A DNA stretch of 37,633 bases from RGIG5681 sp034180345 (GTDB lineage: Bacteria; Bacillota_I; Bacilli_A; Erysipelotrichales; Erysipelotrichaceae), in assembly GCA_034180345.1 (NCBI GenBank), contig JAXFOQ010000039.1:1-37633 (forward strand), given 5' to 3'. The notes under the pieces are model-generated. The model made no database searches and had not been told where the DNA came from. It saw only the letters and a list, made by a program, of their open reading frames with translations. Shown piece after piece: positions 30,919 through 37,633 of the stretch. Each line of letters opens with the position of its first letter. The first letter of the stretch is position 1. Made by a program: the position numbers and the translations under genes.

Positions 30919-32146
30919 TATATTACTATCGCTTAAAGGAATATCATCGCATAAGTTACGCTCTTTTTTAACAATGTTAGGGATTATCATTGGAATATCA
31001 TCAATTATTGCGATTGTATCAACTATTAAGGGTACTAATCTACAAATTCAAAAGAATTTAATTGGTTCTGGCACCAATGTTGTAAATGTGGTGTTGGGAG
31101 AAGAAGATATTGAATTTGGTCGTAATAAACCAAAAATTAAGCAATTGAGCGAGCAACATCGTAAAATGTTATTGGAAATTGATGGGGTTAAAGGTGTTTC
31201 ATTTTATAATTATCGCCAAGAGTTTGGTGGTATTAATTATTTGAATAACAATTTAACTGGAGGTAAGGTTTATGGTATTGATCAATATTATTTTGATACT
31301 AATTCCATAGAAGTTTTTAAAGGACGAGCCTTCAATGATAATGACTATTATAATCAAAAACATATTTGTATTATTGATGAAAATACTGCCAAGCAATTAT
31401 TTAATAATCATGATGTCTTGGGTAGGGTGATTGAAATAAAAGGTAACCCTTTTGTGGTGGTTGGTATTGCCAGAAATCGTAATCAATATATTCCGACAAT
31501 CAAAACCCTAGAAGAATACAATATTTATAATCAGGATATTGTAGGTAAGATATTTATTTTGAATAATACTTGGCCACTGGTTTATCAATATGATGAGGCA
31601 TATCAGACAAGTGTTAAAATATCAGACATTAATAAAATGACCGGTATTGGTAAAAGAGTTGAAAAGGTCTTAAATGATTCTTTGGGTCTTACTGGTAGCT
31701 TTGTCTATAAGGCGGAAGATTTAATGAAGCAGGCACAACAGCTTCAACAACTATCTAACAGTACTAATTTGATGTTGGTCTGGATAGCTGCTATATCATT
31801 ACTAGTTGGTGGTATTGGGGTCATGAATATTATGTTGGTAAGTGTTAGTGAACGCACAGCGGAAATTGGACTTAAAAAAGCCATCGGCGCTCATAAGAAG
31901 TATATCTTGGGTCAATTTTTAACCGAGGCTACGGTACTTTGTTTTATTGGGGGAGTATTGGGAGTAATCTTTGGAATTGTTCTGGCACTAGTTATTTCTA
32001 AAGTTAATAATACTTTAATGGCAATAAGTGTTGAGGCTTCAATATTATCGGTTATTTTTTCAATGCTTATCGGGATAGTATTTGGGATTATTCCAGCCAT
32101 CAAAGCTGCCAACTTAAATCCTATTGATGCTTTACGAAGGGAATAA
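30908..32146 (+). CDS. MacB/FtsX-type ABC transporter permease (YknZ-like)
   Basis: The 412-residue permease has its first helix after SSHKLRSFLTMLGIIIGISS, a large extracellular MacB_PCD domain (about 45-265) and three C-terminal helices with MNIMLVSVSERTAEIGLKKAIGA and the ending IIPAIKAANLNPIDALRRE. AAGGAGG precedes ATG 30908, which I prefer to the longer in-frame start at 30881. With one ATPase and two adaptors it forms a peptide or toxin exporter; in Bacillus, YknWXYZ protects against the SdpC toxin. Confidence 0.94.
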   Translation: MLDNILLSLKGISSHKLRSFLTMLGIIIGISSIIAIVSTIKGTNLQIQKNLIGSGTNVVNVVLGEEDIEFGRNKPKIKQLSEQHRKMLLEIDGVKGVSFYNYRQEFGGINYLNNNLTGGKVYGIDQYYFDTNSIEVFKGRAFNDNDYYNQKHICIIDENTAKQLFNNHDVLGRVIEIKGNPFVVVGIARNRNQYIPTIKTLEEYNIYNQDIVGKIFILNNTWPLVYQYDEAYQTSVKISDINKMTGIGKRVEKVLNDSLGLTGSFVYKAEDLMKQAQQLQQLSNSTNLMLVWIAAISLLVGGIGVMNIMLVSVSERTAEIGLKKAIGAHKKYILGQFLTEATVLCFIGGVLGVIFGIVLALVISKVNNTLMAISVEASILSVIFSMLIGIVFGIIPAIKAANLNPIDALRRE

Positions 32147-32165
32147 AAGATTAAATATATTAAAA

Positions 32166-32189
32166 AAATCGGATTTAATTCCGATTTTT
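32166..32189. terminator. Bidirectional terminator between the exporter operon and degV
   Basis: Stem AAATCGGA / TCCGATTT with loop TTTAAT, followed by T on the plus strand and by a T7 run on the minus strand. Confidence 0.85.
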
Positions 32190-32204
32190 ATCATGTTAAG
32201 TTTA

Positions 32205-33053
32205 TTATTTTTTAATTATTTGAATAGCATAGGCGCCAAAGCCTGCGTGGCACATTAAGACAGAGGTGATGGGAATAATTTGATAATCTTGAATATTTAG
32301 TTCCAGCATTAATTTATTAGTGAAGCTTTCAGCATTTTCTTGAGTTTCAGAATGAGCGACATATAACATATATTGATCATTATCCATACCTAGTGCTTTA
32401 ATTTTATTAACAATGGTGCTGATAATCTTCTTCTCAGTTTTACATACTGCATATTTTTCAATTGAATTTCCATCATCATTCAAATACAACAGTGGCTTTA
32501 TTTTTAGTAGTGATGCCAATTGATATGCCATTGGCGAAATTCTACCACCTTTTTTAAGTTGGCTAAGATCTGAGGGGTAAAGGAAGGAATATTGTTGTTT
32601 AATCTGTTCATCAATACTATGAATAATTTCTTCATGACTGTATCCATTATTAACCAATGAACATACTTTAAAAACCATATTGCGGATTGTACAACAAACT
32701 GTTTTAGTATCAACGAGTGTTACATTGGTAAGTTTTAACTCATCAATTGCTATTTTAAAGCTTTGGTAGGTACCTGATAGTCCACTGGAAATAGTTAGGA
32801 TATATACATGATCATAGTCTTTGGCGTGGTGTTTTTCTAATTCATCAACAATTAATTTGATGTTTGGTTGTGATGTCGTGGGCAATAGTTTTTCTCTAAG
32901 GCAATCACCAAGCTTGTTATTATCCATCTCATAACAATCCAGATAACTTTGGTTGTCAATAATAATATTTAATGGAATTAAGATAATACCAGCATCATTA
33001 GCTTCTTTAATAGAGATGGTTGAAGTGGTATCGGTAACAATTAAACTACGCAT
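32205..33053 (-). CDS. DegV family fatty-acid-binding protein
   Basis: The 282-residue protein begins SLIVTDTTSTI (family TDSTxD-like), with SSGLSGTYQS and a C-terminal half including SDLSQLKKGGRIS, KIKPLLYLNDDG and HAGFGAYAIQ. DegV/FakB proteins present fatty acids to the kinase FakA. It overlaps the MarR-type gene by 8 bp, so a two-gene operon senses or handles fatty acids; the fakA partner is not in this window. Confidence 0.92.
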   Translation of the reverse strand: MRSLIVTDTTSTISIKEANDAGIILIPLNIIIDNQSYLDCYEMDNNKLGDCLREKLLPTTSQPNIKLIVDELEKHHAKDYDHVYILTISSGLSGTYQSFKIAIDELKLTNVTLVDTKTVCCTIRNMVFKVCSLVNNGYSHEEIIHSIDEQIKQQYSFLYPSDLSQLKKGGRISPMAYQLASLLKIKPLLYLNDDGNSIEKYAVCKTEKKIISTIVNKIKALGMDNDQYMLYVAHSETQENAESFTNKLMLELNIQDYQIIPITSVLMCHAGFGAYAIQIIKK

Positions 33054-33477
33054 TTTTATCGCCTAATGCCTTATTGATAATTTCTAGGGCTTCAAAGACG
33101 GTCTTGCGTTCTTTATTGTTTAAGACCTCATCGATTTTCTTAAGAATAAAATCACCGTAATCACCGTTTTTAGCATATAATTCTAAGAATTTAGCACCAG
33201 GTCTGAGTCTGGTTTTACGATGATCTTCATCGGAAAAGAATTTTTCAACAAAGCCAGCTTTGGTTAGCTTGTTGATACGATAGGTGGCATTGGGTAAAGA
33301 AATACCGACAAAGTTGGCGAAGTCAGAAATACTTGGGTTTTCAAGTAAGAGGATTACCTCGGCATCTAAAAGATCGTTAGCGAAGATATTGGCATTATTT
33401 TCTTTGATGCTAGAGTATAGGTTGTTGAAAAATTCCAATCTAAATAAACGATATGTTTGAGAATATAGTGAGTTCAT
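33046..33477 (-). CDS. MarR-type winged-helix transcriptional regulator
   Basis: The 143-residue protein has a winged HTH at about 50-95 (NPSISDFANFVGISLPNATYRINKLTKAGFVEK) and the wing motif DEDHRKTRLRPG, as in MarR proteins. AGGAGG precedes the ATG. It is the first gene with degV. By analogy with FabT, which responds to acyl groups, it may sense fatty-acid state, though this is inferred only from the DegV partner. Confidence 0.85.
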   Translation of the reverse strand: MNSLYSQTYRLFRLEFFNNLYSSIKENNANIFANDLLDAEVILLLENPSISDFANFVGISLPNATYRINKLTKAGFVEKFFSDEDHRKTRLRPGAKFLELYAKNGDYGDFILKKIDEVLNNKERKTVFEALEIINKALGDKNA

Positions 33478-33517
33478 AGAACACCTCCTAAATACTTAAA
33501 AAATTTTAATCATTCAT

Positions 33518-33547
33518 AGTTTACAATAATTATAATTGATAGTCAAT
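33518..33547 (-). promoter_or_regulatory. Promoter and operator of the marR-degV operon
   Basis: TTGACT (33541-33546), 17-bp spacer, TAAACT (33518-33523) on the minus strand. An inverted repeat ATTGA-TAG-TCAAT (33535-33547) covers the -35, a likely autoregulatory site. Confidence 0.6.
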
Positions 33548-33555
33548 ATTATTTG

Positions 33556-33597
33556 TTTACATTGTTAATGTAATATGATAATATATTCATATGAATA
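33556..33597 (+). promoter_or_regulatory. Promoter and ArsR operators of the metal-efflux operon
   Basis: TTTACA (33556-33561), 17-bp spacer, TAATAT (33579-33584), then six bases to ATG 33591, so the mRNA is leaderless. Two perfect dyads overlap it: TACATT-GTT-AATGTA (33558-33572) on the -35 and TATTCATATGAATA (33584-33597) across the start codon. ATATGAA/TTCATAT elements are typical of SmtB/CzrA operators, so the repressor would block its own promoter and start site. Confidence 0.7.
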
Positions 33598-33893
33598 ATA
33601 ACTCATATGAAAATGAAGAGATTAAAGCTTTAGAGCTTGCGGATTTATTTAAGGTCTTTAGTGATAGCACCAGAATTAAGATACTATACAGTTTATTTCA
33701 AAAACCAAGAATGGTTAATGATATTGCGGCTGTGGTGGGAATGAGTCAAAGTGCTGTATCTCATCAATTGAAGTATCTTAAAAGTGCTAACTTAGTTAAA
33801 AGTAATGTTGTTGGTAAGGCTAGATACTATGAACTGGCTGATGATCATGTCAAGACCATCATTAGTATGGGGAAGGAGCATATTGAGGAATGA
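33591..33893 (+). CDS. ArsR/SmtB-family metal-sensing repressor
   Basis: The 100-residue winged helix has SDSTRIKILYSLF and the recognition helix SQSAVSHQLKYLKSANLV. The alpha-5 site is present near the C terminus: DDHVKTI followed 11 residues later by HIEE, matching the Asp/His...His/Glu ligands of CzrA-type Zn/Co sensors. The N-terminal and alpha-3 Cys ligands of CadC are absent, pointing to Zn or Co rather than Cd/Pb sensing. It overlaps the HMA gene by 4 bp. Confidence 0.92.
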   Translation: MNNNSYENEEIKALELADLFKVFSDSTRIKILYSLFQKPRMVNDIAAVVGMSQSAVSHQLKYLKSANLVKSNVVGKARYYELADDHVKTIISMGKEHIEE

Positions 33894-34108
33894 AGAAGCG
33901 TTTTGATTTAATTAATTTAGGCTGTGCCAATTGCGCTGCTAAGATGGAGGATAAGATTAGTAAGCTTGCAGGAGTTGAAAGCTGTGTAATATCTTTTATG
34001 AATGCTCGCTTAAGCATTAATGCTGAGGCGGAAGATTTTGAAAGAATACTTGTTGAAGCACAAGAGATTGTGAGTTCGATTGAACATGACTGCTATATTA
34101 AATATTAA
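33890..34108 (+). CDS. Stand-alone heavy-metal-associated (HMA) domain protein
   Basis: The 72-residue ferredoxin-like metallochaperone has the metal motif GCANCAAKMEDKI (CxxC) after LINLG. The domain normally forms the N terminus of CadA/ZntA pumps; here it is a separate gene whose 3' end overlaps the ATPase gene by 23 bp. It probably delivers metal to the pump. Confidence 0.9.
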   Translation: MKKRFDLINLGCANCAAKMEDKISKLAGVESCVISFMNARLSINAEAEDFERILVEAQEIVSSIEHDCYIKY

Positions 34109-35909
34109 TTTAACCAAGCATCAAAAGCAGGAATTTCTGAGAATTATTATTGATGTTTTAGTCTTGATTGGTGCCATGCTCAGTAGTTATTTTTTGCCAA
34201 TGTATAGTTTTTGGTGTTATTTACCAGCTTATTTGATAGCGGGCTATCCTACACTTAAAGGAGCGATTAATGGTATAAAGCATAAGATGCCCATGGATGA
34301 ACATTTACTTATGAGTATTGCCACAGTTGGGGCCTTATATATCGGTGAATATCCAGAAGCAGTAATGGTATTTGTACTCTTTGATTTAGGCTCGTTATTA
34401 GAGGATATGGCGATTAATCATTCACGCAAAAGTATTAAAGCTTTATTGGATATTGCACCTAAGAAGGCGTATTTATATCAAGGGGAAGAAATTATTGAAA
34501 GTGATCCTGAAGATATTGAGGTTGGTTCGATATTAATAGTTAGAAAGGGAGATATGATTCCACTTGATAGTGTGGTTATTGAAAATAGTACCACTTTGGA
34601 TACTTCTTCAATTACTGGTGAATCATTGCCGGTAAGTGTTAATGTCGATGATTTGGTATATGCAGGTAGTATTAATTTAGCGAATAATATTTTAATTAAA
34701 ACTATTAAGGTCTATGATGATTCGATGGTTGCTAAGATTATTGAACTGGTTGAAGATGCTGGTGAAAGTAAGTCTAATCATGAAAAATTTATCACCAAAT
34801 TTGCCAGAATATATACCCCGATTGTAGTGGTTATGGCAATTATTTTGGCAGTAATACCCGGCTTAATCTTCAATGACTTTAAAGAATATTTTTTTAGAGC
34901 CTGCACTTTTTTAGTTATATCTTGTCCATGTGCTTTGGTGATATCGGTACCCCTAACTTTTTTTAGCGGCATCGGTGCCTGTTCGAAAAATGGAATCTTG
35001 GTAAAGGGTGGAAATTATTTGGAAATGGTTGCTGGAATTAAACACATTGTCAGTGATAAGACCGGAACAATTACCACTGGTAATTTTATAATTGAAAAGT
35101 TTATCAATCATTCGAAGTTTAGCGATCAGGAAATTTTATCAATAGCCTGTTCATTAGAAGCTTATTCATCACACCCCATTGCCCAATCTTTTCTTAATAC
35201 CTATCAAGAACAACATCAAGCAATTGATAATGTGCAGATTATTGACGGTCATGGTGTTGTGAGTGATGATTATCTTATTGGCAATGAAGAATTGTTGAAA
35301 AAATATAATATTGAATATCATAAAAATAATTACAGTAAAACGGTTATTTTATTAGCTGATAAACAGCAATTACTGGCAGAGTTTTTGATTGAGGATGAAA
35401 TTAAGCCCAGTGCCTTCAATTTTATTCAAGAACTTAAAAAAATGCATAAAAAAATCACAGTTCTTAGTGGTGATAATTTCGAAACAGTTAGAAAAGTTGC
35501 TGATAAATTGGCTATTGATGAATACTATGCCAAAATGTTACCGATTGATAAGAGTACCTATATTAAAAAACAGGATAAAACTATTTATATTGGCGATGGC
35601 ATTAACGATGCCCCGGTATTAAAAAATGCTACAATCGGAATTTCGATGGGCGTTGCTGGTAGTGATTTGGCAATTGAGGCATCGGATGTAGTTATTGTTG
35701 ATGATAACTTAAATAATGTCATTAAATTGTTGAAGATTGCTAAAAAGACAATGAAGATTGTCAAAGAGAATATCATCTTTATTTTAGGCGTTAAGGTATT
35801 GTTGTTGGTGTTGGGAGCCTTTGGCTATGTAAATATGTGGATGGCAATATTCGGTGATGTTGGAGTTAGTCTTATTGCGATTATTAATGGTATGCGAGCC
35901 TTAAAATAA
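34086..35909 (+). CDS. Zn/Cd/Pb-type P1B-ATPase (CadA/ZntA-like) without HMA domain
   Basis: The 607-residue membrane efflux pump contains the intramembrane metal motif SCPCALVISVP, phosphorylation site SDKTGT (Asp324), SSHPIAQ, TGES in the actuator domain and GDGINDAPVL in the hinge. A Lys in the penultimate helix (GVKVLLLVLG) and GDVGVSL in the last fit the P1B-2 (Zn, Cd, Pb) class. The N-terminal HMA domain is encoded separately upstream. ATG 34086 is chosen over the TTG six bases earlier; no strong ribosome-binding site is visible, so translation is likely coupled. Confidence 0.94.
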   Translation: MTAILNINLTKHQKQEFLRIIIDVLVLIGAMLSSYFLPMYSFWCYLPAYLIAGYPTLKGAINGIKHKMPMDEHLLMSIATVGALYIGEYPEAVMVFVLFDLGSLLEDMAINHSRKSIKALLDIAPKKAYLYQGEEIIESDPEDIEVGSILIVRKGDMIPLDSVVIENSTTLDTSSITGESLPVSVNVDDLVYAGSINLANNILIKTIKVYDDSMVAKIIELVEDAGESKSNHEKFITKFARIYTPIVVVMAIILAVIPGLIFNDFKEYFFRACTFLVISCPCALVISVPLTFFSGIGACSKNGILVKGGNYLEMVAGIKHIVSDKTGTITTGNFIIEKFINHSKFSDQEILSIACSLEAYSSHPIAQSFLNTYQEQHQAIDNVQIIDGHGVVSDDYLIGNEELLKKYNIEYHKNNYSKTVILLADKQQLLAEFLIEDEIKPSAFNFIQELKKMHKKITVLSGDNFETVRKVADKLAIDEYYAKMLPIDKSTYIKKQDKTIYIGDGINDAPVLKNATIGISMGVAGSDLAIEASDVVIVDDNLNNVIKLLKIAKKTMKIVKENIIFILGVKVLLLVLGAFGYVNMWMAIFGDVGVSLIAIINGMRALK

Positions 35910-35923
35910 GTTAGAATATAACT

Positions 35924-36346
35924 ATGAATAAATTTAAAAAATATCTTTTAGTTATGGTTATTATCGGTGGGATGTTTGCCTTTGTCCTACATCATTACTA
36001 CCAATATCAGCAACTTAGTTTTGTGAATAAACAAATAGATAAATTTGAGGATAATTTAAAATACTTCAATCACAGTGATAAGGGCTTTATCTATCTTGCG
36101 GGCTATAATAGTGAAAAGATTAAAGTCCATGTATATCATCTCAGCAAGATTATCAAAGATAAAAAGCTTGGCATAAGTTACTTAGAAGTTTCACTCGATA
36201 GGATTGATGAGGCAAAGAGTAAATATAAAATTAAAGATTTACCTTCGCTTATTTATGTGAGTGAAAGTGGAGTTGAAGTTTATGAGGCTAATATTTTAGA
36301 TACTGCTCATTTAGAGGCTTGGATTAATAAGTATCAAAGTAACTAG
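35924..36346 (+). CDS. Membrane-anchored thioredoxin-fold protein lacking CxxC
   Basis: The 140-residue protein has an N-terminal membrane helix (about 7-24) and an extracytoplasmic domain. GFIYLAGYNSEKIKVHVYHL is the place where a thioredoxin would carry WCxxC, and IKDLPSLIYVSESGVEVYE carries the cis-Pro loop. There is no Cys, so it cannot be a disulfide oxidoreductase; a binding role is more likely. It begins 14 bp after the ATPase stop without a ribosome-binding site, as the last gene of the metal operon. Confidence 0.7.
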   Translation: MNKFKKYLLVMVIIGGMFAFVLHHYYQYQQLSFVNKQIDKFEDNLKYFNHSDKGFIYLAGYNSEKIKVHVYHLSKIIKDKKLGISYLEVSLDRIDEAKSKYKIKDLPSLIYVSESGVEVYEANILDTAHLEAWINKYQSN

Positions 36347-36440
36347 TGTCCTGACATATTGATATTAGTCTAAATAGTCTTATCTATTGTTACTGACTTA
36401 TGATATATTAAAACCACTAAAAAAATGGTGGTGATATCCT

Positions 36441-36578
36441 ATGGCAAGACCAAGAAAGTATAAAATCGAACTTACCGATGAGCAATTAGAGTATTTAAAA
36501 TCTGTTATCCGAAAAAAGGATACCTGTAAAACGATTCGATGCAGATGCCAGAGTGAAGTTAAGCTCATTGTATCCTAA
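36441..36578 (+). pseudogene. IS630-family transposase, N-terminal fragment
   Basis: ATG 36441 with GGTGGTGAT upstream opens a frame starting MARPRKYKIELTDEQ, then LEYLKSVIRKKDTCKTIRCR, the helix-turn-helix start of IS630-type transposases. After about 37 residues the similarity ends and the frame stops at 36578. Nothing of the catalytic domain follows within 400 bp, so it is a deletion remnant. Confidence 0.75.
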
Positions 36579-36672
36579 GCTTACAACAGAGGATGAATAA
36601 CTGTTATAATAGTAAATATCAAAGCGTCAATACACTAGTCCTTTATTTTTTCTCTCTCAAATATTCTTTTAT

Positions 36673-36861
36673 CTATTTTTTTCCATTTTTCTTATATACT
36701 CTTAAATAGCTTAATTTTCCAAGTGCTTCTTTTCCCCGTTCCATCGGATGCCTACTAAATCATTCTGATAACATATGACTTATTTGCCCCTCTGTACAGC
36801 TTCCTGGAACTTCTAACGTATATCTATTCACTATTCCTTCCCAGTTTTTGGAAATTAGGAT
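36673..36861 (-). pseudogene. ISLre2/UPF0236-type transposase fragment with an in-frame stop
   Basis: Read on the minus strand from 36861, the translation contains KNWEGIVNRYTLEVPGSCTE, then GQISHMLSE, a TGA stop (36760-36762), FSRHPMERGKEALGKLSYLR and VYKKNGKK. From memory this matches the C-terminal part of UPF0236/ISLre2 transposases (CSAEGHVSHVLSxRMSSRPMGWS...KMAxLRxYKxNG). It is truncated and broken. Confidence 0.7.
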
Positions 36862-36955
36862 GAAAAAACTCCATAAAAAGTTGACACTATCCTTCATATA
36901 TGAAAAATTGACTTTTCCAACTTTTTATGATACATTATATTGGATTTTCAAAAAA

Positions 36956-36978
36956 ACTATATATGTTAACTATATAGT
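36956..36978. promoter_or_regulatory. Palindrome upstream of the PrsW-like gene
   Basis: Arms ACTATATA (36956-36963) and TATATAGT (36971-36978) with a 7-bp spacer TGTTAAC. A possible -10 TATAAT lies at 37015-37020, 39 bases before the ATG. The palindrome could be an operator. A second possible promoter, TTGACT-17-TACATT (36908-36936), lies just upstream of it. Confidence 0.4.
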
Positions 36979-37058
36979 AAATTTATCAGATATATCATAT
37001 TTGGATAGTATTGATATAATCGTATATCTATATTCTTAAAAAAATTGGAGGGTTTTAT

Positions 37059-37633
37059 ATGAGGAAATTTTTTGACAATTATGGATACAAATTGCTGGTT
37101 ATCATAACTGTAGCTTTGGTATTTGTAGGTTTTCGTGACTTTTTTAGTCAGTTTGCGGAGAAGGATAAATCCGTAGCGCTGTTTCCAGCGTTTTTGACTG
37201 CTTCGAGTCTGGTACTATTGTATGCTGTGCCGACTGTATTCTTTGTACGCCATTTGGTTAACAGATTAAATATTTCACGTAAGGTTGTTTTGCTAAGCTT
37301 TATACTAGGATTTACAATACCGCTGTATCTAGGTGGTGAGGGGAACGCTCTAATTTCACAGGTTTTATTTTCGATAAGTGTTCCAAAAGCTGTGATTGAT
37401 AGTTGGGGAGCTGCTTTAACAGCACCATTTACAGAAGAGATTGCAAAAGGTTTAGTTGTACTTTTAGTATATTTACTATGCAGAGGAATTTCATTAAAGG
37501 AAGCATTTGTGTCAGGCATGATTGCTGGATTCGGTTTTCAGGTTTTGGAGGATTGGGCGTATATTTCTCAAGCTACTTTTGGAGAAACAAACAGTGGATT
37601 TTCAATAGCTTTCGAGAGAGTGTCAAATGCTCT
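37059..37633 (+). CDS. PrsW-like intramembrane protease (cut by window end)
   Basis: ATG 37059 follows TTGGAGGG and the frame stays open to the window end (191 codons). It encodes a multi-helix membrane protein with helices at about 11-28, 42-62, 76-92 and onward. The PrsW motifs are visible: APFTEEIAKGLVVL (Glu126, Glu127) and AGFGFQVLEDWAYI. PrsW-type proteases cleave membrane proteins such as anti-sigma factors. It lies beyond two transposase relics and may belong to another genomic segment. Confidence 0.88.
   Translation, partial: MRKFFDNYGYKLLVIITVALVFVGFRDFFSQFAEKDKSVALFPAFLTASSLVLLYAVPTVFFVRHLVNRLNISRKVVLLSFILGFTIPLYLGGEGNALISQVLFSISVPKAVIDSWGAALTAPFTEEIAKGLVVLLVYLLCRGISLKEAFVSGMIAGFGFQVLEDWAYISQATFGETNSGFSIAFERVSNA

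Noticed and set aside
36602..36610. Extended -10 TGTTATAAT downstream of the IS630 stub
   Set aside because: Matches the genome's preferred promoter form, but no gene or RNA structure follows on the plus strand; probably a leftover or chance in AT-rich relic DNA.
36848..37039. 63-residue plus-strand ORF ahead of the PrsW-like gene
   Set aside because: No ribosome-binding site, no family resemblance, and it overlaps the ISLre2 relic, promoter-like elements and the ACTATATA palindrome; it looks like chance.
37148..37519. 123-residue minus-strand ORF in the PrsW-like gene
   Set aside because: The plus strand shows clear PrsW motifs and a ribosome-binding site; the reverse frame has no recognisable features.

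Overview
The window is low-GC Firmicutes chromosome. Gene content (rapZ-glmR-whiA, rsmG-parB-like-parA-parB, lactose/cellobiose-class PTS genes, an LPxTG-like wall anchor, MupG-type enzymes) and AT-rich codon use resemble the Erysipelotrichia or a neighbouring class. That placement is an inference; no rRNA is present to settle it. I saw no tRNA, rRNA or CRISPR array.

Layout. 1-150: 3' end of an IS3-family element. 213-3535 (minus): a PTS IIA / MupG paralogue / glycosylasparaginase operon, then a YitT-type membrane protein. 3657-8339 (plus): a PRD-containing PTS-sensing regulator, an ArAE-type exporter, a tiny membrane peptide, the acetyltransferase half of GlmU as a stand-alone gene, and PRPP synthetase. 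8409-13777 (minus): a wall-anchored DUF1460 amidase, a secreted thermonuclease, parB, parA, a second divergent parB-like gene and rsmG. 13897-21319 (plus): a MurNAc salvage cluster (murQ, murR, PTS IIA, anmK, unknown membrane protein, PTS IIB, PTS IIC, mupG, BadF-type sugar kinase). 21726-27283 (plus): rapZ, glmR (yvcK), whiA, a small membrane protein, a DUF2156 protein, a GNAT protein and an FRG-domain protein. 27353-32146 (plus): a structured leader with a tiny ORF, a small membrane protein, and a MacB-type ABC exporter with two different adaptor proteins. 32205-33477 (minus): DegV and MarR-type proteins. 33591-36346 (plus): an ArsR-type sensor, a separate HMA metallochaperone, a Zn/Cd P-type ATPase and a thioredoxin-fold protein. 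36347-37058: relics of two transposases. 37059-end: the start of a PrsW-like membrane protease.

How the genes fit together. Much of the window concerns amino sugars of the wall and glycoproteins. The large plus-strand cluster can be read as PTS import of a MurNAc-containing sugar, cleavage of the phospho-disaccharide by MupG, ether removal by MurQ, kinase action on the released sugar, and AnmK for anhydroMurNAc. GlmR downstream and the GlmU half upstream connect to GlcN-6-P/UDP-GlcNAc synthesis. The minus-strand operon at the left pairs a diverged MupG paralogue with a glycosylasparaginase, which suggests salvage of the GlcNAc-Asn core of N-glycans.

The strongest new signal is regulatory. 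Three TTCCTA-N4-TAGGAA type palindromes each lie with their centre exactly 45.5 bp from the 3' end of the predicted -10 hexamer of three promoters (glycosylasparaginase operon, yitT-like gene, regulator gene). All three promoters have poor -35 elements, so this looks like an activator regulon of the PRD regulator. A second genome-level signal is that five genes start exactly six bases after a good -10 box, which implies leaderless mRNAs.
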